DNA of 64,000 bases from Paenibacillus soyae (GTDB lineage: Bacteria > Bacillota > Bacilli > Paenibacillales > Paenibacillaceae). The translations under genes were made by a program, and so were the position numbers. Numbering within the stretch: the first letter of the stretch is position 1; each line of letters starts with the position of its first letter. Where the stretch lies: the NCBI RefSeq assembly GCF_024623455.1, contig NZ_JANIPJ010000010.1:49195-113194 (forward strand), in the 5' to 3' direction. Below are positions 43,000 through 51,112 of the stretch, piece by piece. The notes below the pieces were generated by a model. It searched no databases. It worked only from the letters and a program-made list of their open reading frames with translations, and was not told where the DNA came from.

Positions 43000-43494
43000 C
43001 TACTCCCGCCTGAATCCTTCATCTGCCAAATATTGCACGGCCTCCGCGTGCGTTTCGAATGCCATGTCGAGCTCGCTGCCCGCGTATACGTACCATAAAT
43101 CGTCTTGGAACATAAGCGTGAGGCGGGTGCCGCCGGCGCCTCGCCAAAACTCGGCTCGGGATGGCCGGTAGCCGGACTCTTCGCCGTCTGCCGAAGCCTC
43201 CTCTTCCGGAGTCTCTGTTTCGGACAGCGATTCAATGGAGCGGGCAACTAACGCTCGGAGCTCGTCTTCACCGTAATCGCGAATATTGACGAGTCCTTTG
43301 GCATCGGTCTCGACGTCGTTCAGCAGACCGGCATACACAAATCCGTTGCCGTTCGGATGGAGATGATAGACGACCGTTTTTTTCTCGTGGACGCTCTCTT
43401 CATAGTGGAAGTTAACGCGCCCAAGCGAAACGTCCTTCCGCTGAAGCTCCGGGAAGGACGTAATAATAGCAAGCTTTTGTTCGAATGTCAGCAT
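43000..43494 (-). CDS. Conserved hypothetical protein, acidic linker
   Basis: This 164-residue cytoplasmic protein has no membrane segment. A compact N-terminal domain (1-95; RKDVSLGRVNFHYEES, VYHLHPNGNGFVYAG) and a C-terminal domain (about 120-164) are joined by a Glu-rich linker (ETPEEEASADGEES). AAGGAGGG is about 13 nt before the ATG, with a GGGTTAACCC palindrome between. Function not recognised. It lies between the histidine kinase and a small membrane protein, all on the minus strand. Confidence 0.75.
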   Translation of the reverse strand: MLTFEQKLAIITSFPELQRKDVSLGRVNFHYEESVHEKKTVVYHLHPNGNGFVYAGLLNDVETDAKGLVNIRDYGEDELRALVARSIESLSETETPEEEASADGEESGYRPSRAEFWRGAGGTRLTLMFQDDLWYVYAGSELDMAFETHAEAVQYLADEGFRRE

Positions 43495-43557
43495 AATGCG
43501 GGGTTAACCCTCCTTGGATGTTGGCCTCGATTTGTATCCGAGCCATGCGCACGGCGG

Positions 43558-44061
43558 TTAATCGGCTTTCTTCCGCATCGTCAGAATGGCGCCGCCGCAA
43601 ATGATCAGCAAGATCGCGATGTACGGCGATTTCGTGAGCAATTGGTTCATGAGCGAGCCGAGCGAGAAGACGGCGAAGAATAGGAGCGAGACCACCGTGA
43701 GAATATTAATAGGAATGAGAAGCCATTTATTCCGGTTGCCGAACCAGTAGAATTCGAACAAGCCGACGGCGGGAGCCAGAATGAAGCCCGGCCACATGTA
43801 CTGCCAGCTGTCGAACAGGATGGAAGCCTGGCAGACCAAGCCGGCCGTGAAGATAACACCTCCTGGGATAAGAAGGCCGACTCCTTTGCGGCCGGTCATG
43901 CCGAAGTACAGCCAATGGAAGAACAGGCCGACCGGAATGACGAAAATCGTGGGCCAGAACATGCCGAAAATTTGCGCGGGGCCGAATGTTTCCCCCTGAT
44001 TCAGCAGCAGGATGATGCCGAGCAGCAGCAGAACCGCGCCGCCTATCGATTTAATGTTCAT
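43558..44061 (-). CDS. Small membrane protein (LiaI/LiaF-type TM region-like)
   Basis: This 167-residue protein has six predicted transmembrane helices and almost no soluble part. The first segment (IGGAVLLLLGIILLLNQ, then IFGMFWPTIFVIPVGLFF) resembles the LiaI/LiaF-like N-terminal membrane region found in envelope-stress proteins. It carries repeated aromatic-rich loops (WQYMWPGFILAPAVGLFEFYWFG). It ends in a short basic tail. Role unknown; an envelope-stress function is a guess from the domain. Confidence 0.72.
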   Translation of the reverse strand: MNIKSIGGAVLLLLGIILLLNQGETFGPAQIFGMFWPTIFVIPVGLFFHWLYFGMTGRKGVGLLIPGGVIFTAGLVCQASILFDSWQYMWPGFILAPAVGLFEFYWFGNRNKWLLIPINILTVVSLLFFAVFSLGSLMNQLLTKSPYIAILLIICGGAILTMRKKAD

Positions 44062-44123
44062 CTGAATAACACTCCATTTCTCATTAGTATATAGGATTAG
44101 AGATAGCTTTCAAAATAAACCGG

Positions 44124-46295
44124 TCACTCCGGGTGATTATGCGCCTCGAGTCCGATCTCGAACGGGGAAGCGACCCCTTCGTACATGAGATGCATCGTCA
44201 TGCCCGCCGCGGCGTGGACTAGATTGTGACAGTGATCCATCCACAATCCCGGGTTGTTCGCAAGGAACGCGACCTCGTATACTTCGCCTGGCGATACGTC
44301 CAGCGTATCGGACCACCATGGGCTGCCGGTCACCCGTTCGCCGTTACGCGACAGCACCAGCATGTGATGGCCGTGAAGATGCATCGGATGGTCAACCGCG
44401 CTGCGGTTAATAATCGTCGTTTTGACCAGCTCGCCCTCCTTCACGATAAACATGGGCGTTTCTGGGAATACTTTCCCATTGATTGTATCATAGAGAGCCG
44501 GTACTCCGTTATACAAAGCGAAGCGATTGTCGAGAATCATTTTGAACTCCCGGTCGAAGCGGCTGTCGGCATCGAACGGAGTCGGAGCCGCATTGCCATA
44601 ATGGGTTAGATCAAACGTTTCGCTTGATTGCGCCACCACCGGTGCCTCGCCTCTGCCGTCCGGACTTAGGAGAAGGCCAAGCTCGCGGTTGTCGTCCACG
44701 CTTAGATAGACCGGCCGGTCCGGCATCGTGAAGGCGACGTCGTACCTGCCGCCCGTCGTCAGCACCAGCTTGACGTCGCTGAGCTCCTGCGGCTCGTTCA
44801 GATCGACGCCGTCGACCGCGGTCACGCGGAAGCTGGCGCCGGTCAGCGCGTACTCGCGGCGAACCCAATTGTCGGTGTTGATCAGCCGAAGCTTTACCTG
44901 CTCTCCCGGTTTTACCGCTTTGCGCTGCAGCGTGTCGAAGCTGCCGACGGCGGTTCCCGCGCCGTCCCAATTATGGGTCAGCACGATGATGTCTTCGCCA
45001 GGAGGGGGAGGCGCTGGCTCGGCCGGCTCTACGACAAGGGCTCCGAATAAACCTTTCTCGACGGCCTCCTTGGAGTGCTGGTGCGAGTGGTACCAGAACG
45101 TGCCGACCTGCTCCGCCACGAATCGATAGGTGTGAGATTCGCCGGGCATGACGGCGTCCTGCGTCGCGCCCGCTACCCCGTCCTCGGCGTTCGGTACGTC
45201 CAGGCCGTGCCAGTGCAGCGTGGCGCCGGCTTCGATGTCGGCGTTGCGCAACGTTACCTCGATCAGCTCGCCTTGGCGCATTCGAAGCTCGGGTCCGGGA
45301 ATTTGGCCGTCGTACGTCCATGCTTCCACCGTCTTGCCGGAGCTGAGCCTCACGCTTGCCTTCTTGGCGGTGAGCTCGAAACGCCGATCCGCCTCGCCTT
45401 CCTTCGGTCCGGACAGCTCGGTTACGGACAGCAACGTTTGCGTCGCGGTATCCGCGTTCGCGGGGCCAGCCGCCGGAACTGTCGCGTTCGCATGAATAGC
45501 GGCATGAGCATGGTCATGGGAGCCAGCGGGAGCGTTCGCTTGAACCAGCTTGCCTTGCTCGTTCCGGACCATGCCGTATTCGGGCGTGCCGGCCGTCATG
45601 CTGAGCCTTCCGGGCAAGCGGCTGCCGTCCATCGCGAGCAGAAGCGGGACGCTCAGCATCGCGCCGACCGCCGCGAGCGCGCCGGTCACCTTCGCCCGCC
45701 TGATCCAGGGGCGGTAAACCGTGACGTTGGCGGAAGCGGCTGCTGCGCCGTTGCGGCTGGATTGGTGCATCCACAGCAGCGTGCCGAAGAACACGAGCGC
45801 CGTCAAAGGCAAGGCGGCTTCGAACCAGCGGAACGGCACCGGAGGCGACAACACGAAGTAGATATTGCCCGCCGCGATCAAGGCCAGCAGCTTGAAAGGG
45901 ACGACAAGCGCCGGGTCGGTCGCATGCCTTCTGCGCGCCGTATCCAGCTCATGCTCGGTCTTGGCGTTCGTTCGCTGCAGGAGCATGCGAAGTCTAGGCC
46001 AAGCGAACAACCATAATGCCGACACCGCCAGCAGCGCGAGCGGAGCGCGGAGGAGCAAACGGTCCATCCAGAAGACGGGATGCGCGTTCGATGCGAGGGC
46101 GATGTCCGAGCCGGCTGCAATCAAGGCAAGCGCCGTCGGGAGAACGGCCCATAATCGAAGCTTGCGCGCTTTCCGGTTCAGTTCTTTTTCGGATCGGCTG
46201 TAAATGAGCTTGGACGCTTTATTGGCACCTATTAAGCCGATGATGAGCAGCAGCACAAGAGAAGCTTGCTCGATGTGGATTAACAAACTAATCAC
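44124..46295 (-). CDS. Multicopper oxidase fused to an N-terminal membrane domain
   Basis: This 723-residue protein has six predicted membrane helices (first about 230 residues), a His-rich patch (HDHAHAAIHANA near 266) and then a complete multicopper oxidase. Copper motifs in order: HWHGLD, YHSHQHSKEAVEKGLFG, HPMHLHGHHML and the T1/T2/T3 site DHCHNLVHAAAGMTMH with the Cys-His pair and axial Met. The oxidase part should face outside. The start is GTG, 10 nt after GGAGG. Substrates could be copper(I), other metals or phenolics. Fusion to a polytopic membrane region is unusual; most relatives are secreted. It is transcribed alone. Confidence 0.9.
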   Translation of the reverse strand: MISLLIHIEQASLVLLLIIGLIGANKASKLIYSRSEKELNRKARKLRLWAVLPTALALIAAGSDIALASNAHPVFWMDRLLLRAPLALLAVSALWLFAWPRLRMLLQRTNAKTEHELDTARRRHATDPALVVPFKLLALIAAGNIYFVLSPPVPFRWFEAALPLTALVFFGTLLWMHQSSRNGAAAASANVTVYRPWIRRAKVTGALAAVGAMLSVPLLLAMDGSRLPGRLSMTAGTPEYGMVRNEQGKLVQANAPAGSHDHAHAAIHANATVPAAGPANADTATQTLLSVTELSGPKEGEADRRFELTAKKASVRLSSGKTVEAWTYDGQIPGPELRMRQGELIEVTLRNADIEAGATLHWHGLDVPNAEDGVAGATQDAVMPGESHTYRFVAEQVGTFWYHSHQHSKEAVEKGLFGALVVEPAEPAPPPPGEDIIVLTHNWDGAGTAVGSFDTLQRKAVKPGEQVKLRLINTDNWVRREYALTGASFRVTAVDGVDLNEPQELSDVKLVLTTGGRYDVAFTMPDRPVYLSVDDNRELGLLLSPDGRGEAPVVAQSSETFDLTHYGNAAPTPFDADSRFDREFKMILDNRFALYNGVPALYDTINGKVFPETPMFIVKEGELVKTTIINRSAVDHPMHLHGHHMLVLSRNGERVTGSPWWSDTLDVSPGEVYEVAFLANNPGLWMDHCHNLVHAAAGMTMHLMYEGVASPFEIGLEAHNHPE

Positions 46296-46482
46296 CTTGG
46301 CGATTCCTCCCGTTCGTATCTTTCGTTATCTATCGTATCCTGAGAGCGGAGGGCTGGTAACCTTCGACAGACGCATCTCGCCCTAGACCTCGGTCGGGGG
46401 ACCTGCGGTACCCGGCAAAAACGCGGCCTCCAGTCGAAAACTTCCTATGAAACGACATTTTACACCTCTATACCATCATCTA

Positions 46483-46520
46483 TGAAAGCGCTACAATTAA
46501 GGTACTAAATGGTAGGAGGT
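46483..46520 (+). promoter_or_regulatory. Promoter/RBS region of the Glu-rich protein
   Basis: TACAAT (46492-46497) is a likely -10 box with a weak -35 region. TGAAAGCGCTACA (46483-46495) overlaps it and resembles a cre site one base short. AGGAGGT at 46514-46520 is a near-perfect ribosome binding site. The rest of 46296-46480 shows nothing else. Confidence 0.4.
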
Positions 46521-46527
46521 GAGAAGT

Positions 46528-46761
46528 ATGAGCCAAGAACAAGAAATTGTTCAAGAGAGCGCCGAAGAAATCGTGGAATTGATCTCGGAGGATGCCCCTG
46601 CCGCGGAAGAAGCGGTAGAAGAGGCTGAAGAAGAGGCCCTTGCCGAAGCTGCGGGCGCAGCGGAAGCAGAAGAAGAGGCTGAAGAAGCGGCGGCGTCGGA
46701 GGAAGAAGAAGCCGAGGCTGAAGCGGACGAAGAGCAAGACTCTGAAGAAGAAGCGGAATAA
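46528..46761 (+). CDS. Small Glu/Ala-rich intrinsically disordered protein
   Basis: This 77-residue protein consists almost entirely of Glu and Ala with a few Asp and Ser. Net charge is strongly negative, and no Arg, Lys, Cys, Phe or Trp is present. Start: AGGAGGT is 7 nt before the ATG; a GTG at 46519 overlaps the ribosome binding site. Own promoter-like region and a strong terminator make it a real transcription unit despite low complexity. Family not recognised. It might be a charged chaperone-like, metal-buffering or spore protein; no function can be assigned. Confidence 0.75.
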   Translation: MSQEQEIVQESAEEIVELISEDAPAAEEAVEEAEEEALAEAAGAAEAEEEAEEAAASEEEEAEAEADEEQDSEEEAE

Positions 46762-46786
46762 TCATTACGATTTTCAAATAGAAGCA

Positions 46787-46834
46787 AAGCCGCCGCGCGG
46801 TCGTTCCCATGAACGATAGCCGGCGGTTTTTTTT
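46787..46834 (+). terminator. Terminator after the Glu-rich protein
   Basis: GCCGCCG and CGGCGG pair around an inner CGTTC/GAACG stem; eight T follow. Confidence 0.88.
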
Positions 46835-46848
46835 GGCACAAAAAGGTG

Positions 46849-46878
46849 TTGACAATGAAATATCTTTAGATTAAGATA
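46849..46878 (+). promoter_or_regulatory. yceI promoter with MarR-type operator
   Basis: TTGACA (46849-46854) and TAAGAT (46872-46877) have a 17-bp spacer. TATCTT-N6-AAGATA (46861-46878) is a perfect inverted repeat covering the spacer and -10 box. It resembles the MhqR-type operators of Bacillus (TATCTCGAAT-like arms), which respond to quinone and thiol stress. The matching regulator is not in the window. Confidence 0.65.
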
Positions 46879-46943
46879 AGTTTATAAATAAAAGTTAGTT
46901 AATAATTAAATGTAAGCAAACATGAAAACGGAGGCTGGTAAAC

Positions 46944-47477
46944 ATGGCAAAAACAAAATGGGTAGTCGACGCATCGCACAGCGCGGTGGATTTCTCGGTT
47001 AGACACATGATGATCGCGAAGGTGAAGGGCACGTTCCACGCATTCGAGGCCAACATCGAGGCGGATCCTAACGACCTGACATCCGCGGTTATTTCGTTCA
47101 AGATCGATCTGAGCAGCGTCGACACGCGCAACAAAGACCGCGACGCGCATTTGACGACGGCAGACTTCTTCGACGTCGAGCAGTATCCGACGCTTGATTT
47201 CAAGGCGACTGCTATCGCGAGAACGGGCGAAGGCGAATACGCGGTAACAGGCGACGTGACTTTGCACGGCGTAACGCGTTCCGAGACTTTCGAGGTAACG
47301 TTCGAAGGCGCGGCCAAGGATCCATGGGGCAACGAGAAAGCAGGCTTCAGCGCGACGGGCGCGATCAAACGCAGCGACTACGGCCTGACGTACAACGCGG
47401 CGCTGGAAACGGGCGGCGTTCTGATCGGCGACGAAGTGAAAATTTCGCTCGAGATCGAAGCGGTTCAGCAAGGTTAA
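46944..47477 (+). CDS. YceI-family protein
   Basis: This 177-residue lipocalin-like YceI domain protein carries the signatures WVVDASHSAVDFSVRHM, HLTTADFFDVEQYPTLDFKAT, GDVTLHGVTRS and RSDYGLTYNAALETGGVLIGDEV. The family binds polyisoprenoid or quinone-like lipids. There is no signal peptide, so this one is cytoplasmic, as is common in Bacillota. GGAGG precedes the ATG. A palindromic operator overlaps the promoter, suggesting induction by a MarR-type repressor in response to quinones or related compounds. Terminator follows at 47489. Confidence 0.95.
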   Translation: MAKTKWVVDASHSAVDFSVRHMMIAKVKGTFHAFEANIEADPNDLTSAVISFKIDLSSVDTRNKDRDAHLTTADFFDVEQYPTLDFKATAIARTGEGEYAVTGDVTLHGVTRSETFEVTFEGAAKDPWGNEKAGFSATGAIKRSDYGLTYNAALETGGVLIGDEVKISLEIEAVQQG

Positions 47478-47488
47478 TAAGGCAGAAG

Positions 47489-47525
47489 GAAGGACTGACG
47501 GGAATAAACCGTTGGTCCTTTTTTA
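47489..47525 (+). terminator. Terminator after yceI
   Basis: AAGGACTGACGG pairs with CCGTTGGTCCTT (one mismatch region), followed by TTTTTA. Confidence 0.85.
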
Positions 47526-47572
47526 TTTGGGTTTGCTATAATTTGGTTATATGAAAGGGGATGAGGCGGGAC

Positions 47573-48589
47573 ATGCTGCATCTGGTGAACGGAGACGTCG
47601 TGGGCGAGAAGTTGAAGCGGGCCGGAGTCGAAGGCGATATTCTCGTATGGCGGGAGATCTATACGCACGGACCCGCGTTCGCGGAGATGGAGAAACCGGC
47701 ACACCGGAAGCTTCGCGCGGATTATTTGGAAGAGACGCTGGGTATTCCGCAGGCGGAATATTTACGGTTCTGCGAGCAGCAGGAGAGATGGGCCGATGAG
47801 TTTCAAGGCGAGATCGTCTTATGGTTCGAGCATGATCTGTTCGACCAGACGATGCTAAGCTTGCTGCTTCACCGGTACGAAAGGCTGGGAGCAGCCAGAG
47901 GGCAGACCATGTCGAAGCTGAGTTTGATCTGCATCGGAGAATATCCCGGCAAGCCGGCGTTCCGCGGGCTTGGCGAGCTGGAGCCTTCGCAGCTGGCGGG
48001 GCTGCTCGGAAGCCGGATTCCCGTGAGCGATGGGATGCTGCGTCTCGGTTCGCGGCTGTGGGAAGCGTACGCGTCGTCGGAGCCGGCTGCGCTAATGCGG
48101 CTGCTGGAGAGCGATACGTCCACGCTCCCTTATGCCGATGCCGCCTTCCGCGCGCATCTCGCGAGGCTGCCTTCGTCGCGGAACGGACTGGGAAGCATCG
48201 AGCAGGCGACGCTGGAAGCCGTGGCTAGCGGGATCGGGCAGCCTATCCCTTTGTTTCAGGAGGTGAGCGGGCGGCTAAGCTTGCTAGGTCTCGGCGACTT
48301 GGAATATTGGCACTGGCTGTCTGGCATGATCGGCCGGGAGGCGCCTCTCTTGGAGCCGCTGGAGGAAGCGCCGCTGCGGCTGCCCGGCTATGGCGGTCCT
48401 GCTCCGGACTTCTCAGGCGCCGCACTCCGCATGACGGCCCTAGGACAAGACGTGCTTGCCGGACGAATGGATTGGCTGGAGTACAAGGAGCGAACGGAGT
48501 GGCTGGGCGGCGTATGCGTACGCACGAGCAATGGCTGGCGTTGGGATGCGGAGAATGGGTTCGTGATCAAGGCGGGGTTCGGGCAATAA
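47573..48589 (+). CDS. DUF1835 domain protein
   Basis: This 338-residue cytoplasmic protein begins with a DUF1835 domain (HLVNGDVVGEKLKRAGVEGD ... VWREIYTHGP ... LWFEHDLFDQTML) over about residues 1-130. A second part (about 185-330) has a winged-helix-like layout. Start: the ATG at 47573 gives the conserved MLHLVNGD beginning; an ATG at 47561 directly touches the AAGGGG site. Function of the family is not established. It is followed 32 bp later by a gene for a probable exported protein. Confidence 0.82.
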   Translation: MLHLVNGDVVGEKLKRAGVEGDILVWREIYTHGPAFAEMEKPAHRKLRADYLEETLGIPQAEYLRFCEQQERWADEFQGEIVLWFEHDLFDQTMLSLLLHRYERLGAARGQTMSKLSLICIGEYPGKPAFRGLGELEPSQLAGLLGSRIPVSDGMLRLGSRLWEAYASSEPAALMRLLESDTSTLPYADAAFRAHLARLPSSRNGLGSIEQATLEAVASGIGQPIPLFQEVSGRLSLLGLGDLEYWHWLSGMIGREAPLLEPLEEAPLRLPGYGGPAPDFSGAALRMTALGQDVLAGRMDWLEYKERTEWLGGVCVRTSNGWRWDAENGFVIKAGFGQ

Positions 48590-48621
48590 GATTAGCGACA
48601 TTCGGACGGAGGTGTCATTCC

Positions 48622-49338
48622 ATGCTTCACCTATTGCTTTTTCTCGTTGGGTTTATGATTGCCGGATACAGCGGAAGTCCCTCCATCATGGCGGTGGAGG
48701 ACTCGGAAGCTGGAGCGAGAATCGAGTATATCAACGAGCCGTTCGATATCAGGGTGAGCGGGCGGCTATCGGAGCAGGGAGATCGCATATCCGAGTTTAC
48801 GATCGAGCGGAACGGAAGGAAAGCGGGGCCTTACGCATGGGAACAAAGCTCGCTTAGAGAACCGGTCATCTATGACGCGGATATCGATCAAGACGGGCTT
48901 GGGGAAACAGTGGTGGTTACCATTCATGATCACGGCACGGGCATCGTCCTCTCGGAAGCCCATGTTTTAGACAATCAATTAGAGGAGCTTAAGGTTCGGC
49001 CCGTGCAGGAGATTATTAACGAGTCGGTGATATTCTCGGGCAAGAAAGTGTATGTCGGAGAGAAAGTGCTCTATGAGGCATCTCAATATGGCGATTTGAA
49101 ACCGTACTACGAGGATTGGATCCATTATAAAGTGGCGGACGGCAAGCTGATCGGCAGCGTCAGAATCGGCGATGGACGAGCGGAGCAATACGCGGGTTAC
49201 TTGGAAGTGGAGTATGAGGAGGCAGACGGCCAATATATTGCGGGACGAATTAGGCATGTGAGCGACGGCGACATGGATACGGAAGGAACCCCGTTATCCG
49301 TCGATGTTGTCCGACCGGGAGGGGGGCAGCAGCCATGA
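48622..49338 (+). CDS. Probable exported protein of unknown function
   Basis: This 238-residue protein has an N-terminal hydrophobic segment (residues 2-16) acting as signal or anchor. GGAGGTG is 7 nt before the ATG at 48622. The middle has a calcium-loop-like DADIDQDGLGE near residue 92, like FG-GAP or dockerin-type loops. It has no lipobox Cys. The frame is open further upstream but lies inside the DUF1835 gene. No family recognised. A compact terminator follows directly. Confidence 0.7.
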   Translation: MLHLLLFLVGFMIAGYSGSPSIMAVEDSEAGARIEYINEPFDIRVSGRLSEQGDRISEFTIERNGRKAGPYAWEQSSLREPVIYDADIDQDGLGETVVVTIHDHGTGIVLSEAHVLDNQLEELKVRPVQEIINESVIFSGKKVYVGEKVLYEASQYGDLKPYYEDWIHYKVADGKLIGSVRIGDGRAEQYAGYLEVEYEEADGQYIAGRIRHVSDGDMDTEGTPLSVDVVRPGGGQQP

Positions 49339-49350
49339 CTAGTAAAAATA

Positions 49351-49379
49351 GGGGAGCCGGACCATGTCCGGCTCCCCTT
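49351..49379. terminator. Bidirectional terminator
   Basis: GGGGAGCCGGA and TCCGGCTCCCC pair perfectly around CCATG. It serves the plus-strand exported-protein gene and the convergent FMN reductase gene. Confidence 0.85.
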
Positions 49380-49390
49380 CCCTATGCTCC

Positions 49391-49945
49391 TTAACCCCGG
49401 ACGCGTGCCGCCAAGTCGAGGAACGAGCGAGCGACCCGCTTGATCCGTTCCACGATTTCGCCGCCGCCTCCTTCGTTGTCCGTATGCGGCTCCGCGAACC
49501 AGTTGCGCTGCGCTCCCCCGATGGAGACCCATTCCGGCGAGTTGATGCCGTGCAGGTTGCGCACGATCGTCTGCAGCTGCGTCAGCGAGCTTACGCCTAC
49601 CGCACCTCCGGCGGAGCTCATCGACAGGACGGCCTTTCCGCGGAAATGATCCTGCCCCAGATGGTCAAGCGCGTTCTTCAGCACGCCGGAGATGCCGCTG
49701 TGATATTCGGGCGTCGCGAGGATGATCGCGTCGGCCGCGTTCATGCCCTGCTGCAGTTCTTTGACGCGCGCCAGCTCCTCGCTGCCGTAGCCGCCGTCCG
49801 GCGAATAGAACGGCAGCGGCTTGCGGTACAGGTCGAACAGCTGTGCCTCGTGGCCTTCCCCTGCGATGACGTCCCTCACATATTCGGCCAGGCGCGTGCT
49901 TGTCGCTGCTTTATGGTTGCTTCCGGCAATAATCATAACGTTCAT
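49391..49945 (-). CDS. NADPH-dependent FMN reductase (flavodoxin fold)
   Basis: This 184-residue flavoprotein of the NADPH-dependent FMN/azo/chromate reductase group has the N-terminal FMN phosphate loop IIAGSNHKAATSTRLAEYV, ATPEYHSGISGVLKNALDHL (the PEYxxSxxxxLKNAxD signature) and SAGGAVGVSSLTQL. AAGGGATG precedes the ATG. It probably reduces quinones, azo compounds or FMN with NADPH in the cytoplasm. It is transcribed alone. The 49946-50114 gap shows no further gene. Confidence 0.94.
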   Translation of the reverse strand: MNVMIIAGSNHKAATSTRLAEYVRDVIAGEGHEAQLFDLYRKPLPFYSPDGGYGSEELARVKELQQGMNAADAIILATPEYHSGISGVLKNALDHLGQDHFRGKAVLSMSSAGGAVGVSSLTQLQTIVRNLHGINSPEWVSIGGAQRNWFAEPHTDNEGGGGEIVERIKRVARSFLDLAARVRG

Positions 49946-50114
49946 ATCGAATCATCCCTTCAATCGTTGTTCCTTGATCTGACCTTATCGTACCATGCCG
50001 CAGGAAGGCGCCGCGTCGTCTTTCTGGTTGATTTTGGCGCGGGGGGACGCCATCCTCCGGTCGGAGGCGAATACGACTATAGTCTGAGAGAGGGAGCAGA
50101 ATAGGTAAGTAAAA

Positions 50115-51002
50115 CTACCCTTCGCGGTCTATCAGCATTGCTACGAACCGCTCCGCGGCAATGGACAGCGGCGTGTCGTTCCGAATGGCCATGCCGATGC
50201 TGCGTGGCGGCAGGGAGGCGTCCAGCCGAAGCTCGAACAGCTGGCCGCACTGCAGCTCGGCTTCGACGAACGGACGCGGGACGAAGGCGACGCCGTAGCC
50301 CAGCCTGGCGAATTCCGTCAGCAGATCGATGCTGCCAAGCTCGATATCGGGATTGACGGTCAGCCCGCTCGCGGCGAACCACCGTTCGACGAAGATGCGC
50401 GTGCTGCTGCCGGGAGAATGGGAGAGCATGGGCAGCTTCGCGAGCTCCCGGACGGTCAAGATCCGATCCGCAAGCTCGCGGTAGGCCTCGCCGACGACGA
50501 AGCAGTCCTCCAGCTCCGCCAGCTTCCGGACGTTCAACATCGGGTCTTCCATGGGGAGCCTGACGATCGCCAGATCGATCTGCCCTTCCTTCAGCTTGCG
50601 CGCGATTTCCGGCGTCTTGCCGGGGGTCAGCCGGATGCGAATGCCGGGATGGTCGCGATGGAACGCGTTCAGCTGGGGCAGGAGCAAATATTTGATCAAC
50701 GAATCGCTTGCCCCGATCCGAATCTCCCCTTCCGTCAGCTGCTTCAGGTCGTGCAGATGCCTCTGCGCGGCATCCAGAAGCGAGAAGGATTGCTCGACGT
50801 ATTTCATCAGCACGCGCCCCTCCTCGGTCAGCTCCACGCCTTTGGACAACCGGTGGAACAGCTTAAGCCCCAGCGCCTCCTCCATCTGCTTCACCGCATA
50901 ACTGACGGACGGCTGGGTTATATGCAAATCCTGCGCGGCCTTCGTCAGGTTGCCTCTCCGGGCGGTGTGCAGGAAGATGCGGTACCACTCAAGTTGAAAC
51001 AT
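50115..51002 (-). CDS. LysR-family transcriptional regulator
   Basis: This 295-residue LysR regulator has an N-terminal winged helix (FLHTARRGNLTKAAQDLHITQPSVSYAVKQME) and a periplasmic-binding-like effector domain (about 90-290). AGAGGTGA precedes the ATG. It is divergent from the chorismate synthase gene 110 bp away, the typical LysR arrangement, so it may control that gene or its own. The effector is unknown. Confidence 0.95.
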   Translation of the reverse strand: MFQLEWYRIFLHTARRGNLTKAAQDLHITQPSVSYAVKQMEEALGLKLFHRLSKGVELTEEGRVLMKYVEQSFSLLDAAQRHLHDLKQLTEGEIRIGASDSLIKYLLLPQLNAFHRDHPGIRIRLTPGKTPEIARKLKEGQIDLAIVRLPMEDPMLNVRKLAELEDCFVVGEAYRELADRILTVRELAKLPMLSHSPGSSTRIFVERWFAASGLTVNPDIELGSIDLLTEFARLGYGVAFVPRPFVEAELQCGQLFELRLDASLPPRSIGMAIRNDTPLSIAAERFVAMLIDREG

Positions 51003-51112
51003 TGGTATAGATCACCTCTATCGCAAGAGTCGGAAAATGCAATTTCACTTATTTCATTACATGGATTATACTTGGAATAATAGAAAAGAACAACGAAATG
51101 AGGAGTGGCAGC

